Assembly (NCBI GenBank): GCA_016716065.1
Contig: JADJXA010000003.1
Location: forward strand, 372,001 to 436,000
Direction of reading: 5' to 3'
Length of the DNA stretch: 64,000 bases
Origin: Candidatus Leptovillus gracilis
GTDB taxonomy: Bacteria; Chloroflexota; Anaerolineae; Promineifilales; Promineifilaceae
Positions 62,995 to 64,000 of this stretch are shown one piece after another; within the stretch, counting starts at the first letter, position 1, and every line of letters begins with the position of its first letter. The position numbers and the translations under genes are program-made. Below the pieces are notes generated by a model. The model was given only the letters and a program-made list of their open reading frames with translations, had not been told where the DNA came from and made no database searches.

Positions 62995-63207
62995 ATGTCT
63001 GAAAAATACGCAGTTTCGGTTAGAAAACGGCCGTTTTACGAATGGCTGCTCTGGATAATCTGGGCTTTTGGCCTGTTCTTCATCTTCCAAAACGCCTGGG
63101 GCAGCGGCCTGGAACTAGAGCCGCGTGCGGCTGGTATCCTGTGGGTTACATTTGTCGTCTGGCTGTTAGGTGGGATCGTGATCTGGTTCACTCGCCGGGG
63201 CAAATAG
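62995..63207 (+). CDS. Small membrane protein in the RdhB (anchor) position
   Basis: This is a 70-residue protein with two membrane helices (YEWLLWIIWAFGLFFIFQNAW and AAGILWVTFVVWLLGGIVIWFTRRGK). ATG 62995 is three bases after the rdhA-like stop, with GGAGG within the end of that gene, so coupling is tight. Classical RdhB anchors have about 90 residues and three helices; this one is shorter and I assign it by position. It should hold the Fe-S enzyme to the outer face of the membrane. Confidence 0.75.
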   Translation: MSEKYAVSVRKRPFYEWLLWIIWAFGLFFIFQNAWGSGLELEPRAAGILWVTFVVWLLGGIVIWFTRRGK

Positions 63208-63375
63208 GCCGCACAAATAACAGACCACACATTCCCCGATGGCAACTATACAGCCCGGCTGGGATTGCACCACAGAGACATAGACTTTACGGTTTAATCT
63301 CTGTGCCCTCCGTGCCTCCGTGGTGAACAGTTACCCCCGATGAAGCTCATTGGGTCAATCTGAAAGGTTAACAGA

Positions 63376-63401
63376 TGGGAGAGGGGCAACCCCCTCTCCC
63401 A
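63376..63401 (+). terminator. Rho-independent terminator after the anchor gene
   Basis: TGGGAGAGGGG (63376-63386) pairs with CCCCTCTCCCA (63391-63401) around a four-base loop, and ATTTTGTGTT follows. It ends the rdhA-anchor message, so the next gene has its own promoter or depends on read-through. Confidence 0.8.
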
Positions 63402-63467
63402 TTTTGTGTTACATTCCTACTGGCAAAAGATACAAACTGGCATTTTGTCAGGTATAGAAGCGGAATT

Positions 63468-64000
63468 ATGAGCAATCCCGATCCGATTGTCATTCCCTTA
63501 ACGCCTCGCCCGCCTTCAAAAAGGCAAAAACAGCAGCGGCGCGAACACTTTCTCATTGTGGGAACCGTGCTGCTGGTGGTCATTGCCTGGCTCTATGGCT
63601 ACCTGACAGCCGGGGCCGACGTATCGCCACTGGTGGAAAATGTGCTGCCCGGCGCTGCCAGCATTCAGTTCACCGATGGGCTTTTTGTTGGCTACGACGC
63701 AGACGGCAATCTGGTGGGCTATGCGGCGGCGGGCAGCGCGCCCGGTTACAGCGGCCCCATCGTGATGCTGGTAGGTGTAGACCCAGATGGCAACCTTCTG
63801 GGCGTCATGGTGGTGGAACAAAGTGAATCGCCAGGCTTCTTCCGCCTGGTGGACAACAGCGATTTATTGTCTAGTTACGCCAATAAGCCCCTTACAGCAC
63901 CTTTGCAACTCGGTGAAGACCTGGATGCCGTGACCGGGGCAACGGTGAGCGCGGAGGGGGTAGCCAGCGCGGTACGCACGGCCGTGCGCGACATAGCCGC
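63468..64000 (+). CDS. FMN-binding membrane-linked protein (RdhC/NosR/RnfG-like), cut by window edge
   Basis: From ATG 63468 about 177 residues are visible. A basic N-terminus (PPSKRQKQQRREH) and one membrane helix (FLIVGTVLLVVIAWLYGYLTAG) are followed by an FMN-binding domain: ASIQFTDGLFVGYDADGNLVGYAAAG...GPIVMLVGVDPDGNLLGVMVVEQSESPGFF...LQLGEDLDAVTGATVSAEGVASAVRTAV. DAVTGATVSAEGV contains the (S/T)GAT(S/T) motif whose Thr takes covalent FMN. Such proteins (RnfG, NosR, RdhC) carry electrons across the membrane. Its position after rdhA and the anchor suggests an electron path to the dehalogenase-like protein. The C-terminus lies outside. Confidence 0.85.
   Translation, partial: MSNPDPIVIPLTPRPPSKRQKQQRREHFLIVGTVLLVVIAWLYGYLTAGADVSPLVENVLPGAASIQFTDGLFVGYDADGNLVGYAAAGSAPGYSGPIVMLVGVDPDGNLLGVMVVEQSESPGFFRLVDNSDLLSSYANKPLTAPLQLGEDLDAVTGATVSAEGVASAVRTAVRDIA

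Noticed and set aside
1..64000. tRNA, rRNA and CRISPR loci
   Set aside because: I searched for T-loop phrases, rRNA blocks and regularly spaced repeats and found none; a short or divergent RNA gene could still be missed without a covariance search.

Overview
The window looks like a chromosomal segment of a Chloroflexota bacterium, most likely Anaerolineae or a related filamentous lineage. This is an inference from gene content: many NarL-type two-component pairs with GAF and heme sensor domains, a giant BTAD/AAA/TPR regulator, secreted proteins ending in a VYLP-type tail, and mixed short-gene stress loci. No rRNA, tRNA or CRISPR array was found. The most pervasive signal is a short palindrome, ACGGCCGT (often AACGGCCGTT). 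I counted about 100 copies by eye, in genes and between them, against roughly one expected by chance. It behaves like the cyanobacterial HIP1 repeat and leaves NGR and TAV tripeptides scattered through the proteins. It is absent from about 37.4 to 42.4 kb, the window's clearest block of mobile DNA.

Layout. 0-5 kb: an edge-truncated hypothetical gene, a decayed 3-methyladenine glycosylase (tag), two convergent APH-type phosphotransferases, a DinB-fold protein, and two copies of a small palindromic repeat. 5-12 kb: a MacAB-like export locus (adaptor, ATPase, permease, anchored small protein) followed by an OmpR-type regulator and its HAMP histidine kinase, whose stop codon adjoins an IS3 remnant. 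12-18.5 kb: a frameshifted secreted beta-helix protein with an embedded propeller, then gene-poor decayed DNA with a reverse-transcriptase remnant and small broken genes. 18.9-23.7 kb: a soluble GAF/PAS kinase with its NarL regulator, a truncated regulator, and a NarL-like protein whose receiver lacks the phospho-acceptor aspartate. 23.8-33.8 kb: a class II fumarase/aspartase and a 2868-residue cyclic beta-1,2-glucan synthase-like protein. 33.8-36.8 kb: a stress set (tandem UspA, DUF1328, ChaB, DUF892, CsbD).

36.9-42.2 kb is a mobile island. It holds a broken tyrosine recombinase, an apparently intact IS1-family element with an A8 slippery site, an IS630 tail, a decayed RHS toxin-like gene, and an IS1182-like element flanked by CTAG. 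Removing that element in silico restores a 61-codon membrane-protein gene. 42.5-47.1 kb: a DUF4160/DUF2442 pair, DNA polymerase IV with a coupled 59-residue protein, a MerR regulator, an AAC(3) acetyltransferase homologue, and remnants of a kinase and an ArsR regulator.

47.2-52.8 kb forms a redox block on the minus strand: MsrPQ methionine-sulfoxide repair, a diheme cytochrome c peroxidase, a NarL regulator and a kinase with a CXXCH heme-binding sensor. 53-58.5 kb: secreted proteins and the BTAD regulator. 58.9-64 kb: a 57-residue ORF overlapping a kinase gene, its NarL regulator, then a reductive dehalogenase-like set: a Tat-exported two-cluster RdhA homologue, a small membrane protein in the RdhB position, and an FMN-binding protein cut by the window edge.

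Several breaks sit in homopolymers. Some may be sequencing or assembly errors, although other loci (tag, RHS, IS1182 transposase) are clearly decayed.
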